From contig NZ_VFNP01000001.1 in NCBI RefSeq assembly GCF_006715635.1, positions 2,108,001 through 2,172,000 of the forward strand: DNA of 64,000 nucleotides, given 5' to 3'. A model generated the notes under the pieces. It worked only from the letters and a program-made list of their open reading frames with translations. It was not told the origin of the DNA and did not search any database. Shown piece after piece: positions 30,092 through 38,576 of this stretch; the first letter of the stretch is position 1; each line of letters opens with the position of its first letter. The translations under genes were made by a program, and so were the position numbers. Source of the stretch: Streptomyces sp. SLBN-118. Its GTDB lineage: Bacteria > Actinomycetota > Actinomycetes > Streptomycetales > Streptomycetaceae.

Positions 30092-31537
30092 TTACAGGGC
30101 GAGGCCCGTGAGCACCAGCACCCGCTCGTAGGTGTAGTCGTCCATCGCGTAGCGCACGCCCTCGCGGCCCACGCCGGACTGCTTGGCGCCGCCGTACGGC
30201 ATCTGGTCCGCGCGGTACGAGGGGACGTCGCCGATGATCACACCGCCGACCTCGAGGGCACGGTGGGCGCGGAAGGCGGTCTGTACGTCGTGCGTGAACA
30301 CACCTGCCTGCAGGCCGTACTTGGAGTCGTTGACGGCGGCGAAGGCCTCGGCCTCCCCGTCGGCCTTCCGGACCGTCAGGACCGGTCCGAAGACCTCCTC
30401 GCAGGCCAGCGTCGTGTCCTCGGGGACGTCCGTGAGGACGGTCGGCGCATAGGAGGCGCCGTCGCGCTTGCCGCCCGCGAGCAGCTTCGCGCCCGCCTGC
30501 ACCGCCTCGTCCACCCAGGACTCGACGCGCTTGGCGGCGTCCTCGCTGACCAGCGGGCCGACGTCGGTGGCGCTGTCGGACGGGTCGCCGGTGACCTGGG
30601 CCTCGACGGCCGCGACGATCTTCGGCAGCAGCCGGTCGTACACCGTGGCGTCGGCGATCACGCGCTGCACGGAGATGCAGGACTGGCCGCCCTGGTAGTT
30701 GGAGAAGGTGGCGATGCGGGTCGCCGCCCAGTCCAGGTCCTGCTCGGAGGCGAAGTCGCCGAGGACGACGGCCGCGCCGTTGCCGCCGAGTTCCAAGGTG
30801 CAGTGCTTGCGCGGCACCGAGTCCATGATCGCGTAACCGACCTTGTCGGAGCCGGTGAAGGAGATGACCGGAAGGCGCTCGTCCTGGACCAGGGCGGGCA
30901 TCTGGTCGTTCGGGACCGGGAGCACGGACCAGGAGCCCGCGGGCAGCTCGGTCTCGGCGAGCAGCTCACCGATGATCAGGCCGGAGAGCGGGGTCGCCGG
31001 GGCGGGCTTGAGGATGATCGGAGCGCCGACCGCGATGGCGGGGGCGATCTTGTGGGCGCAGAGGTTGAGCGGGAAGTTGAACGGCGCGATGCCGAGGACG
31101 GCGCCCTTGGGGAAGCGGCGGGTGAGCGCGAGACGGCCCTGGCCGCCGGCGTCGGTGTCAAGGCGCTGGGCCTCGCCGCCGTTGAAGCGGCGGGCCTCTT
31201 CGGCGGCGAAACGGAAGACGGAGACGGCACGGCCGACCTCACCGCGGGCCCACTTGACCGGCTTGCCGTTCTCGGCGGAGATCAGCTGGGCGATCTCCTC
31301 GGTGCGCTCGGTGAGCCGGCGCGACACGTGGTCGAGCGCGGCGGCGCGTACATGGGCCGGGGTGGCCGCGAACTCGTCCCGCACGGCGTGCGCGGCGGCC
31401 ACGGCTTCCTCGATCTGGTCCTCGGTCGGGACCGAGACCTGGCCGACGAGGCGTCCGTCCCAGGGGGAGGTGACGTCGAGCACGGTCTCGCCGGTGGCCT
31501 GGCGGCCGGCGAGCCAGAAGGCGTGGGTGGAGGTCAT
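30092..31537 (-). CDS. Aldehyde dehydrogenase, probable succinate-semialdehyde type
   Basis: NAD(P)-dependent ALDH, 481 aa. Catalytic Cys287 is in YQGGQSCISVQRV and the general base Glu249 in CTLELGGNGA. The cofactor region is IAPFNFPLN ... ILKPAPATPLSG. The C terminus lacks the FKESGxG-type motif of betaine aldehyde dehydrogenases and has YGGAKQSGVGREG instead. Location near gabT and the polyamine genes suggests it completes GABA catabolism (succinic semialdehyde to succinate). The substrate is inferred from context. Confidence 0.85.
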   Translation of the reverse strand: MTSTHAFWLAGRQATGETVLDVTSPWDGRLVGQVSVPTEDQIEEAVAAAHAVRDEFAATPAHVRAAALDHVSRRLTERTEEIAQLISAENGKPVKWARGEVGRAVSVFRFAAEEARRFNGGEAQRLDTDAGGQGRLALTRRFPKGAVLGIAPFNFPLNLCAHKIAPAIAVGAPIILKPAPATPLSGLIIGELLAETELPAGSWSVLPVPNDQMPALVQDERLPVISFTGSDKVGYAIMDSVPRKHCTLELGGNGAAVVLGDFASEQDLDWAATRIATFSNYQGGQSCISVQRVIADATVYDRLLPKIVAAVEAQVTGDPSDSATDVGPLVSEDAAKRVESWVDEAVQAGAKLLAGGKRDGASYAPTVLTDVPEDTTLACEEVFGPVLTVRKADGEAEAFAAVNDSKYGLQAGVFTHDVQTAFRAHRALEVGGVIIGDVPSYRADQMPYGGAKQSGVGREGVRYAMDDYTYERVLVLTGLAL

Positions 31538-31649
31538 GTCCCGGCCCTTCCGAGATAGATGGGGTGTCTCTGCCCCACGGTAGGGGCGGGAGGGCGTCTG
31601 GGCGTTTGTCCGGGGTGGAGTGGTGGGCGCGGCGCGTGCGACGCTTTGG

Positions 31650-31788
31650 CCAGTGACCGGGTTCGTGGTGAGCGTGGGCCGGGGGCGTTGGCGGTTGCTG
31701 TCCCGGTGGGTGGTTTCGCCAGTCGCCGGGATCGTGGTGAGCGTGGGCCGGGGGCGTTGGCGGTTGCTGTCCCGGTGGGTGGTTTCGC
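31650..31788. repeat. Two tandem copies of a 69-bp unit
   Basis: 31650-31718 and 31719-31788 match almost perfectly; the shared core is GTGGTGAGCGTGGGCC followed by GGGGGCGTTGGCGGTTGC. The unit lies in the 292-base gap between the DMT exporter and the aldehyde dehydrogenase. The period is a multiple of 3, but no credible gene spans it. Confidence 0.85.
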
Positions 31789-31829
31789 GGGCGAACCGCG
31801 ACGGGGGGACCCGCCGCGCTGGGACCTAG

Positions 31830-32813
31830 CTAGCGGCGGCGTTCCGTCGACACGATCAGGACGACCCCCGCCACGACGACGGCACCGCCGAGGGCGATCG
31901 GCCAGGTCAGCCGCTCGTTCAGGATCAGCGCGCCGAGAAGGACGGCGACCACCGGGTTGACGTACGCGTACGTCGCGACCAGGGACAGCGGCGCGGAGTG
32001 CAGCAGCCAGGCGTACGCCGTGAACGCGACGATCGAGCCGAAGACGACGAGGTAGCCGAGCGCCGTCCAGGAGCGGCCCGAGACCTCCGAGAGGGCGAAG
32101 CCGTACTGCTCGCCCCGGCCGAGGCCCACCAGCAGACAGCCGATGCCGCCCGCGACCATCTCGTACGCGCTCGCCGCGAAGGGATTGGCGGGCATCGGGA
32201 TGCGGGAGGAGGAGAAGGAGCCCACCGACCACATGACGGTCGCCACGATCACGGTGAGGACGCCCCACAGGCGCACATCGCCGCTGAGGCCGGGAAGGGT
32301 CAGTACGGCCAGACCCGCCAGTCCGAGCAGCACGCCCAGATAGGCGCCGAGGCCGGGCCGCTCGCCGAAGGATCTGCGCAGCACGACCACCCAGGCGGGT
32401 ACGACGGCGATCAGCAGGGCGGCGAGCCCGGAGGGCACGGAGGTCTCGGCGAGTACGACCATGCCGTTGCCGCCGAGCAGGAGCAGCAGGCCGATCACGG
32501 CCACGGACGCGAGCTGGACGCGGGTGACCTTGAGCGCCGACACCCCCTGGCGCCAGGCCACGAGCCCGGCGAGGATCAGGCCCGCGAGGATGAAGCGGGC
32601 CCCGGCGGAGAGAAAGGGCGGCATGGTCTCCACGACGACCCGGATACCGAGGTAGGTGGAGCCCCAGACGACGTACACGATGGCGAGCGCACCCCATACG
32701 GCCCCGGATATCCGGCGGCGGGGCTCGGCCGCCACAAGGGCGTCGGAGATGTCGGGCGCGGGGGTGTCCGAGGGGGAAGCGCCGGCCTCTGGGGTGCTGG
32801 AGTTGGTGGCCAC
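31830..32813 (-). CDS. EamA-type (DMT family) transporter
   Basis: 327 aa with ten predicted membrane helices in two EamA repeats. The first repeat opens with IVYVVWGSTYLGIRVVVETMPP and the second ends with TYAYVNPVVAVLLGALILNERLTWP. Members export amino acids or other metabolites; the substrate is unknown. The GTG start at 32813 has no ribosome site and lies only about 9 bases from a promoter-like -10 box, so the mRNA may be leaderless. Confidence 0.9.
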   Translation of the reverse strand: MATNSSTPEAGASPSDTPAPDISDALVAAEPRRRISGAVWGALAIVYVVWGSTYLGIRVVVETMPPFLSAGARFILAGLILAGLVAWRQGVSALKVTRVQLASVAVIGLLLLLGGNGMVVLAETSVPSGLAALLIAVVPAWVVVLRRSFGERPGLGAYLGVLLGLAGLAVLTLPGLSGDVRLWGVLTVIVATVMWSVGSFSSSRIPMPANPFAASAYEMVAGGIGCLLVGLGRGEQYGFALSEVSGRSWTALGYLVVFGSIVAFTAYAWLLHSAPLSLVATYAYVNPVVAVLLGALILNERLTWPIALGGAVVVAGVVLIVSTERRR

Positions 32814-32821
32814 GAGGCAGA

Positions 32822-32851
32822 ACCCTAGGCACTTCTGTCGAGAAGTTCCAA
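32822..32851 (-). promoter_or_regulatory. Promoter with embedded palindrome for the EamA transporter
   Basis: On the minus strand, TTGGAA and TAGGGT are separated by 18 bases, close to the Streptomyces housekeeping consensus. Between and across them lies the perfect palindrome ACTTCT-CGAC-AGAAGT (32831-32846), a plausible repressor site. Another hairpin, TGCCCGA/TCGGGCA, lies at 32858-32873, nearer the PucR stop. Confidence 0.5.
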
Positions 32852-32904
32852 TGAATTTGCCCGACTTCGGGCACGAGGACCGAAGAATCTCTCGCGCCCG
32901 TCGA

Positions 32905-34512
32905 TTACCCGGTCGCCGGTCCCGCCGTCGTCTTCAGCGCCAGCCACAGCTCCATGCGCACATCCGGGTCGTCCAGCGAACGGCCCAGGATCTCCTCGAC
33001 CCGGCGCATCCGGTAGCGCAGCGTGTGGCGGTGGACTCCGAGATCGGCGGCTGCCGCGTCCCACTGGCCGTGACGCGAGAGCCAGGCACGCAGCGAGGCG
33101 ACCAGGTCGCCCCTGCCCGTCGCGTCGTGCTCGTACAGCGCGCGCAGCATGCCGTCGGCGAAGGCGCGCACCGCGTCCTCCGCGAGCAGCGGCAGGACGG
33201 ATCCGGCGGCCAGCTCCTCGTGCTCTACGAGAGCGCGTCCGCGGCGCCGGGCCACCGAGAGCGCCTGTTCGGCCTGTTTGTACGCGCCTGCGGCGGCAAT
33301 CGGTCCGGTCGGCGCCGAGAGTCCGACGGCCACCTCGGCGTCCTCGGCCTCCTTGTCGGCGTAAGCGGCGGTGCAGGCCGCGACGACCGCGCCGCCGTCC
33401 GCGGCCAGCACCACGAGACGGCCGTCGATGTCGGGGACGACGAGCAGCGGCTCGGCGGCCCGGGACGCCGCAGCCTCCAGAGATTCGGCGAAGGCCGGCA
33501 GCGGGTCCTCGGCGGCCGGGTCGACCTCGCCCGCGAGTTCGGCGATCAGCAGCCGGAAGGGCGCGTCGAGCAGCCCGCCGTACAGGTCACCGGCGACCGC
33601 GCGGGCATGGTCCTGCTGGCCGGAGAGCAGCATGCGCAGCACCGCGGCGCCGAGGCGCTGCTCCGCGGCCTGGAGCGAGCGTGTGCGCTCCGTGGTGAGA
33701 GTCAGCAGGGCGACGGCGGAGTGCACGGCATAGCGCTCGGCGGTCCCGAGCGGGGCTCCCGTGCCGACGGCCAGCGCGCCGCGGAGGCGCCGTCCGGTGC
33801 CCAGCGACTGCAGTTCGACCCGGTCGTCGTCGGTGTCGCCGACCACCGCGCTGGCGGGTGCGGGCCGCTCGCGCAGGCGCTCCACGTCGGCGGTGAGCCG
33901 GGCCGCCCGGCGGGAAGCCCATTCGGGAGCGGCTGCGACGACCGAGCCGGACGCGTCGTACAGCGCGGCCCAGCCGTCGACGGTCGCGGCGAGTCTGGCC
34001 ACGACGGCCTGCGGACCCTCCGCCAGAGCGGCCCGCGTCAGCTCTCGCTGTGCCTCGAAACCGGCCGTCACCGCGCGGTACTGGTCGGCCGCGATCGCCG
34101 CCGAGACCGCCTTGCTGATGGCGAGGAAGGGCGTGCGACGTGGTACGGCGAGAAGCGGAAGGTCTTCCTCCCTCGCGGCCTCGACCAGCGCGTCGGGGAT
34201 GTCGTCGTAGTACACGCCGACCGCGAAGCCGAGCCCGACGACACCGGCGCCCACCAGCCTGCGCACATAGCGCCGCATGGCCTCGCGGTCCTCGGCGTCC
34301 AGGGTCATCGCCGTCACCAGCAGCAGCTCGCCGCCCTCCATGTACGGCACGGGGTCGGCGAGCTCACTGACATGTGCCCAGCGCACGGGCGTCTCCAGCC
34401 GGTCCTCCCCCGCGCGCACGGTGAGTTTGAGCGCCGAGTGCTGGACGAGCGAGGCGAGCGTGGGCGGCATGGGGACCGGGGGCCCTTCGAGCAGAGGTGC
34501 AGAGGCAGACAT
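32905..34512 (-). CDS. PucR family transcriptional regulator
   Basis: 535 aa. Order: N-terminal PucR ligand domain (MEGGELLLVTAMTLDAEDREAMRRYVRRLVGAG), a GGDEF-like CdaR central region, and a C-terminal PucR helix-turn-helix (LRAWLSRHGQWDAAAADLGVHRHTLRYRMRRVEEIL). PucR-type regulators control purine, GABA and other nitrogen-source pathways; a PucR-type GabR is described for GABA genes in Corynebacterium. Flanking semialdehyde dehydrogenase and gabT make GABA the best guess, but the adjacent EamA exporter is also a possible target. Confidence 0.88.
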   Translation of the reverse strand: MSASAPLLEGPPVPMPPTLASLVQHSALKLTVRAGEDRLETPVRWAHVSELADPVPYMEGGELLLVTAMTLDAEDREAMRRYVRRLVGAGVVGLGFAVGVYYDDIPDALVEAAREEDLPLLAVPRRTPFLAISKAVSAAIAADQYRAVTAGFEAQRELTRAALAEGPQAVVARLAATVDGWAALYDASGSVVAAAPEWASRRAARLTADVERLRERPAPASAVVGDTDDDRVELQSLGTGRRLRGALAVGTGAPLGTAERYAVHSAVALLTLTTERTRSLQAAEQRLGAAVLRMLLSGQQDHARAVAGDLYGGLLDAPFRLLIAELAGEVDPAAEDPLPAFAESLEAAASRAAEPLLVVPDIDGRLVVLAADGGAVVAACTAAYADKEAEDAEVAVGLSAPTGPIAAAGAYKQAEQALSVARRRGRALVEHEELAAGSVLPLLAEDAVRAFADGMLRALYEHDATGRGDLVASLRAWLSRHGQWDAAAADLGVHRHTLRYRMRRVEEILGRSLDDPDVRMELWLALKTTAGPATG

Positions 34513-34595
34513 GCGGGTGATTTCGCCGTCCCGTACGAACGGCGTACCTCGATTCTGCCAGGGCGTAGCAGTCCGGGGATCTGCTCAGGTCCGGC

Positions 34596-36692
34596 TCAGG
34601 TCCGCAGATCCACCAGCAGGGGCGGCGCGTGCTCGCCCCGTACGGTTGTCAGAGAGAGCACCGCATGCCCTGCGGGCACGGCGTGCGCCAGGTCGGAGGC
34701 GGACCAGCGAGCCCGCTCGACCTCGCGGACCGTGACCGCCTCGGCCGTGGCCGCCTTGCCGGTGACCAGGCGGCGCATCATGTGCAGCGCCTTGGTGAGG
34801 GGCTCGTCGGAGATGATCTGCCGGTTGGTGACGTCCCGGGTCTGCACCCACTCGGTGCCCCAGACCTCGGCGAACCGGCCCCCGTCCCAGGGCGCGAGCC
34901 CGGCGAACGCCATCCGGCAGCCGACGGCGCCGAGCAGCGGGCCGCGCAGAGGCTCCGGCACGTCCTCCAGCGTGCGCAGCGCGAACACCACACCGGCGTT
35001 GGCGGAGCGCAGCCGCTGGACCGCGCGCACGGAGTCGGCGGTCACGGTGTGCGTCGCGTCGTCGAGGACGAGACAGGCGAAGAGCGAGCGGTCCGAGCGG
35101 GTCAGCGCGGCCTCGTTGAACTGGGCGAGCACCAGGCGCGCCACGATCCGCGAGGCCTCGGCGTGGCCGCGTTCGGGCAGGTCGATGCGGACCCGCAGCG
35201 GGTGCTCGATGGCGCGCAGCGAGAACTGCCGGCCGGCGCCGTCGGTGCGGAAGAACCGCGCGAACGCGGGCCGGTCCAGGAAGGCGATGCGCTCGGCGAG
35301 CAGGACACCGATGTCGTCGGCGCGGGCCGACTGCCGTTCGCGGGCGTCCAGTTCACGCAGCTGGGCCGCCTCTTGGGCCGCCTCCAGGGCTGTGCGCAGC
35401 GCGCCCATGGCAGCGGGCGCGCCGCCGAGCAGGTCCCGCAGCTCGGGTACGGCCGGGAAGTGGCCGTGCACGCACTGGTAGGGCCCGATCAGCTGGGCCA
35501 GCGCCGTGGCGGCGCGCCTGCTGTCGCCGCCGGGCAAAGTGGCTGCGAGATCCCCGACCAGCGCCTCGGCGAGCACCCGGGCGGCCTCGTCGGGGTCCTC
35601 GGTGCCGCCGTAGAGATCGAGGTCATGAGTGGAGTCGGGCCGTCCGACACCGATGACGAGATCGAATGCGTCGTCGGGGGCAAGGCCGGTGCCGTAGGCC
35701 GTGACGGCGACGGCAGCGGCGCGGTTGGCGAGCGCGAGCAGACACAGGGACTCGACGACGGGCCGTACGAGCCGCACGCTCTTGCCCGACCCGGAAGGGC
35801 CGACGGCGAGCAGCGAGGTTCCGAGGAGCGCGGGTTCGAGGGCGACGCCGGTGGTGCGGCGGGCGTAGGGGTTGCGTTCGTCGTCGACGGCGGTGCCGAT
35901 CTTGACCTGGGCGGTGGCCAGATCGTGGGTGGCGGTGCGCAGGGGCAGGTCGCGCACGCCGGAGGGATGCGCGCAGGCGGCGGCGCCGTGCTTGCGCACG
36001 GTGTCGGTGAACGCGACGAGCCGGTCCGGCCGGGCATGCACGCCCTGCCAGGCGCGTCGGATACGCGCGTAGTCCACATCGCCGAGCGCGCCCGAGCGGG
36101 TGGCCTCGGCGAGGCTCTGCGCCACGTCGACGAGCCCCGCGGAGCGCAGATCGGGCCAGTCGGCGGGGTCGGCATCGGGCCGCGGCGGCGGGGCGGTGAC
36201 CGGTTTGTCGCCGCGGCGCACATAGCGCTGCCAGATCTCCGGCACGTGGCCGATCCGGGCGAAGAACACCAGGATGGCGCCGCCGACGACGGCGTAGTAG
36301 ACGTAGCTGGCAGTGGCCCAGGTGGGCGGGTCGGAGCGCCAGGAGTCCGGGGTCAGGACGAGCAGCGGCCAGATCCAGTAGCGGCCGAGGTAGCCGTTCC
36401 ACAGCAGTGACCACAGCAGCCAGCCGCTGAGCAGCGCGATGACGGCGCCCGTGAAGAGCCGCCGGGCCGGTACGAGCTCGGGCTCCTCCTCGGGCCTGGC
36501 GCGGTGGCCGAGCCGCCAGACACCGGGCTCGGCGGCCGGGCGTGGGGTGCGCAGCCAGTCGACGACGGCGGGGCGGGTGGTCGGGGCATGGCCTGGGACG
36601 GCCGGAATCCCGGGCACGGCAGGTGGCCCCGCGGGCCGTGGCACCGGGTTGGACCGTGTGCCGCGTGCGTCGAATGTGCCTTCGGAATCCAT
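34596..36692 (-). CDS. Membrane-anchored VirD4/TraG-like P-loop ATPase
   Basis: 698 aa from ATG 36692. A Pro-rich N terminus is followed by two hydrophobic helices (FTGAVIALLSGWLLWSLLW; YVYYAVVGGAILVFFARIG) and then a large cytoplasmic ATPase domain. Walker A is GPSGSGKS (K304), and the later LFACLVLDDATHTV (D544-D545) resembles Walker B of conjugation coupling proteins and HerA/FtsK pumps. DLDLYGGTEDPDEAARVLAEALVG is also in the style of this family. No relaxase or other secretion genes lie nearby, so the partner and substrate are unknown. Confidence 0.75.
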   Translation of the reverse strand: MDSEGTFDARGTRSNPVPRPAGPPAVPGIPAVPGHAPTTRPAVVDWLRTPRPAAEPGVWRLGHRARPEEEPELVPARRLFTGAVIALLSGWLLWSLLWNGYLGRYWIWPLLVLTPDSWRSDPPTWATASYVYYAVVGGAILVFFARIGHVPEIWQRYVRRGDKPVTAPPPRPDADPADWPDLRSAGLVDVAQSLAEATRSGALGDVDYARIRRAWQGVHARPDRLVAFTDTVRKHGAAACAHPSGVRDLPLRTATHDLATAQVKIGTAVDDERNPYARRTTGVALEPALLGTSLLAVGPSGSGKSVRLVRPVVESLCLLALANRAAAVAVTAYGTGLAPDDAFDLVIGVGRPDSTHDLDLYGGTEDPDEAARVLAEALVGDLAATLPGGDSRRAATALAQLIGPYQCVHGHFPAVPELRDLLGGAPAAMGALRTALEAAQEAAQLRELDARERQSARADDIGVLLAERIAFLDRPAFARFFRTDGAGRQFSLRAIEHPLRVRIDLPERGHAEASRIVARLVLAQFNEAALTRSDRSLFACLVLDDATHTVTADSVRAVQRLRSANAGVVFALRTLEDVPEPLRGPLLGAVGCRMAFAGLAPWDGGRFAEVWGTEWVQTRDVTNRQIISDEPLTKALHMMRRLVTGKAATAEAVTVREVERARWSASDLAHAVPAGHAVLSLTTVRGEHAPPLLVDLRT

Positions 36693-36765
36693 GAACTGCT
36701 GCCCCCTGACCAGCCAGGCCCGCTCTCTGTGCACCCGTCAATCTAGTGCCCCGCAGGGGGTAGTT

Positions 36766-36962
36766 CACTGGTTCGCCCCGCCCTGTGGGTCTCTCCCGGG
36801 GGTCCGGGGGTCGCCCCCCGGGGAAGACACAGCACTGGTTCGCCCCGCCCTGTGGGTCTCTCCCGGGGGTCCGGGGGTCGCCCCCCGGGAAGACACAGCA
36901 CTGGTTCGCCCCCCTGCGGGCATCTCCCGGGGGTCCGGGGGACGCCCCCCGGGAAGACACAG
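36766..36962. repeat. Three tandem 64-67-bp hairpin-forming repeats
   Basis: Units begin CACTGGTTCGCCCC at 36766, 36833 and 36899 and end GAAGACACAG. Each contains CCCGGGGGTCCGGGGG(T/A)CGCCCCCCGGG, able to fold into a G+C-rich hairpin. The first two copies are nearly identical and the third has diverged. They fill the divergent gap between the ATPase gene and gabT. The remainder of the gap (to 37128) holds only G+C-rich sequence and the gabT ribosome site. Confidence 0.85.
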
Positions 36963-37128
36963 CCGCCTCGTGGGGTCCGCGCGCCGGGTCCGGGGCGGAC
37001 CCGCCTATGTCCGGCGCGGACAACGACACACCCCCAACACTCCCGAACGGCGCATGCCCGCTCCCCTCCCCCGCGCCTAGCCTGCGGAGAAAGAGAACTA
37101 GCGTCCACAGCACCCCCAGGAGCCCCTC

Positions 37129-38463
37129 ATGACCGCAATCCCGCAGGAGCGCCGCGTCGTCACCGCCATTCCCGGGCCCAAGTCGATCGAGCTGCAGGCC
37201 CGCCGTACCGCCGCGGTCGCCGGCGGTGTGGGGTCCGTGCTGCCCGTCTTCACCGCCCGCGCCGGGGGCGGTGTCATCGAGGACGTCGACGGCAACCGCC
37301 TCATCGACTTCGGTTCCGGTATCGCCGTGACCTCGGTCGGCGCCTCCGCCGAGGCCGTCGTACGCCGCGCCTCCGCGCAGCTCGCCGACTTCACCCACAC
37401 CTGTTTCATGGTCACGCCCTACGAGGGGTACGTGGAGGTCGCCGAGGCCCTCGCCGAGCTGACCCCGGGTGACCACGCGAAGAAGTCCGCGCTGTTCAAC
37501 TCCGGAGCCGAGGCCGTCGAGAACGCGGTCAAGATCGCCCGCGCGTACACCAAGCGCCAGGCGGTCGTCGTCTTCGACCACGGCTACCACGGCCGCACGA
37601 ACCTCACGATGGCGCTGACCGCCAAGAACATGCCGTACAAGCAGGGCTTCGGGCCGTTCGCGCCCGAGGTCTACCGGGTGCCCGTGGCGTACGGCTACCG
37701 CTGGCCGACGGGTGCGCAGAACGCCGGTGCCGAGGCGTCCGCACAGGCCATCGACATGATCAACAAGCAGATCGGCGCCGACAACGTCGCCGCGATCATC
37801 ATCGAGCCGGTCCTCGGCGAGGGCGGCTTCATCGAGCCGGCCAAGGGCTTCCTGCCCGCGATCGCGCAGTTCGCGAAGGACAACGGGATCGTCTTCGTCG
37901 CGGACGAGATCCAGTCCGGCTTCTGCCGCACCGGCCAGTGGTTCGCGTGTGAGGACGAGGGCATCGTCCCCGACCTGATCACCACGGCCAAGGGCATCGC
38001 GGGCGGTCTGCCGCTCGCCGCGGTCACGGGCCGCGCCGAGATCATGGACGCCCCGCACGCGGGCGGCCTCGGTGGTACGTACGGCGGCAACCCGGTCGCC
38101 TGTGCCGGTGCGCTCGGTTCGATCGAGACCATGAAGGAGCTCGACCTCAACGGCAGGGCCAAGCACATCGAGCAGGTCATGAAGAGCCGCCTCGGCGCGA
38201 TGGCCGAGAAGTTCGACATCATCGGTGACATCCGCGGCCGCGGCGCGATGATCGCGATCGAGCTGGTCAAGGACCGGGACACCAAGGAGCCGAACCCGGC
38301 TGCGACCGCCGCGCTCGCCAAGGCCTGCCACGCCGAGGGTCTGCTCGTCCTCACCTGTGGCACCTACGGCAATGTGCTGCGCTTCCTGCCTCCGCTGGTG
38401 ATCGGCGACGACCTGCTCAACGAGGGTCTGGACATCATCGAGCAGGCGTTCGCGGGCGTCTGA
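37129..38463 (+). CDS. gabT: 4-aminobutyrate--2-oxoglutarate transaminase
   Basis: PLP class III aminotransferase, 444 aa, with AGGAG ahead of the ATG. The PLP lysine is in LITTAKGIAGGLPLAA, the cofactor-binding Asp in VFVADEIQSGFCRTG, and the phosphate-binding region in FNSGAEAVENAVKIAR. Close in length and motifs to actinobacterial GabT. Converts GABA to succinic semialdehyde, for which the aldehyde dehydrogenase at 30.1-31.5 kb is the obvious next enzyme. Confidence 0.93.
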   Translation: MTAIPQERRVVTAIPGPKSIELQARRTAAVAGGVGSVLPVFTARAGGGVIEDVDGNRLIDFGSGIAVTSVGASAEAVVRRASAQLADFTHTCFMVTPYEGYVEVAEALAELTPGDHAKKSALFNSGAEAVENAVKIARAYTKRQAVVVFDHGYHGRTNLTMALTAKNMPYKQGFGPFAPEVYRVPVAYGYRWPTGAQNAGAEASAQAIDMINKQIGADNVAAIIIEPVLGEGGFIEPAKGFLPAIAQFAKDNGIVFVADEIQSGFCRTGQWFACEDEGIVPDLITTAKGIAGGLPLAAVTGRAEIMDAPHAGGLGGTYGGNPVACAGALGSIETMKELDLNGRAKHIEQVMKSRLGAMAEKFDIIGDIRGRGAMIAIELVKDRDTKEPNPAATAALAKACHAEGLLVLTCGTYGNVLRFLPPLVIGDDLLNEGLDIIEQAFAGV

Positions 38464-38576
38464 CAGAGGTCTGACCGGCGGTAACGGCGGGGGCATGTGA
38501 AGACTCTGTGGGGGGCCGATGGCGGGATGTAGATCCGCCTGTCGGTCCCCCTGCGCCTACCGTACGGTTTCTGCAG

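Noticed and set aside
31620..31829. Small ORF spanning the 69-bp tandem repeats
   Set aside because: Its sequence is simply the repeat translated twice; no ribosome site and no similarity to known small proteins that I can see.
36766..36962. CRISPR-like array
   Set aside because: Units are contiguous with no spacers and contain stable hairpins; no cas genes nearby.
35623..38496. Minus-strand frame of about 950 codons across gabT and the ATPase
   Set aside because: Runs through the hairpin repeats and the antisense of gabT; the real ATPase reading frame is separate.
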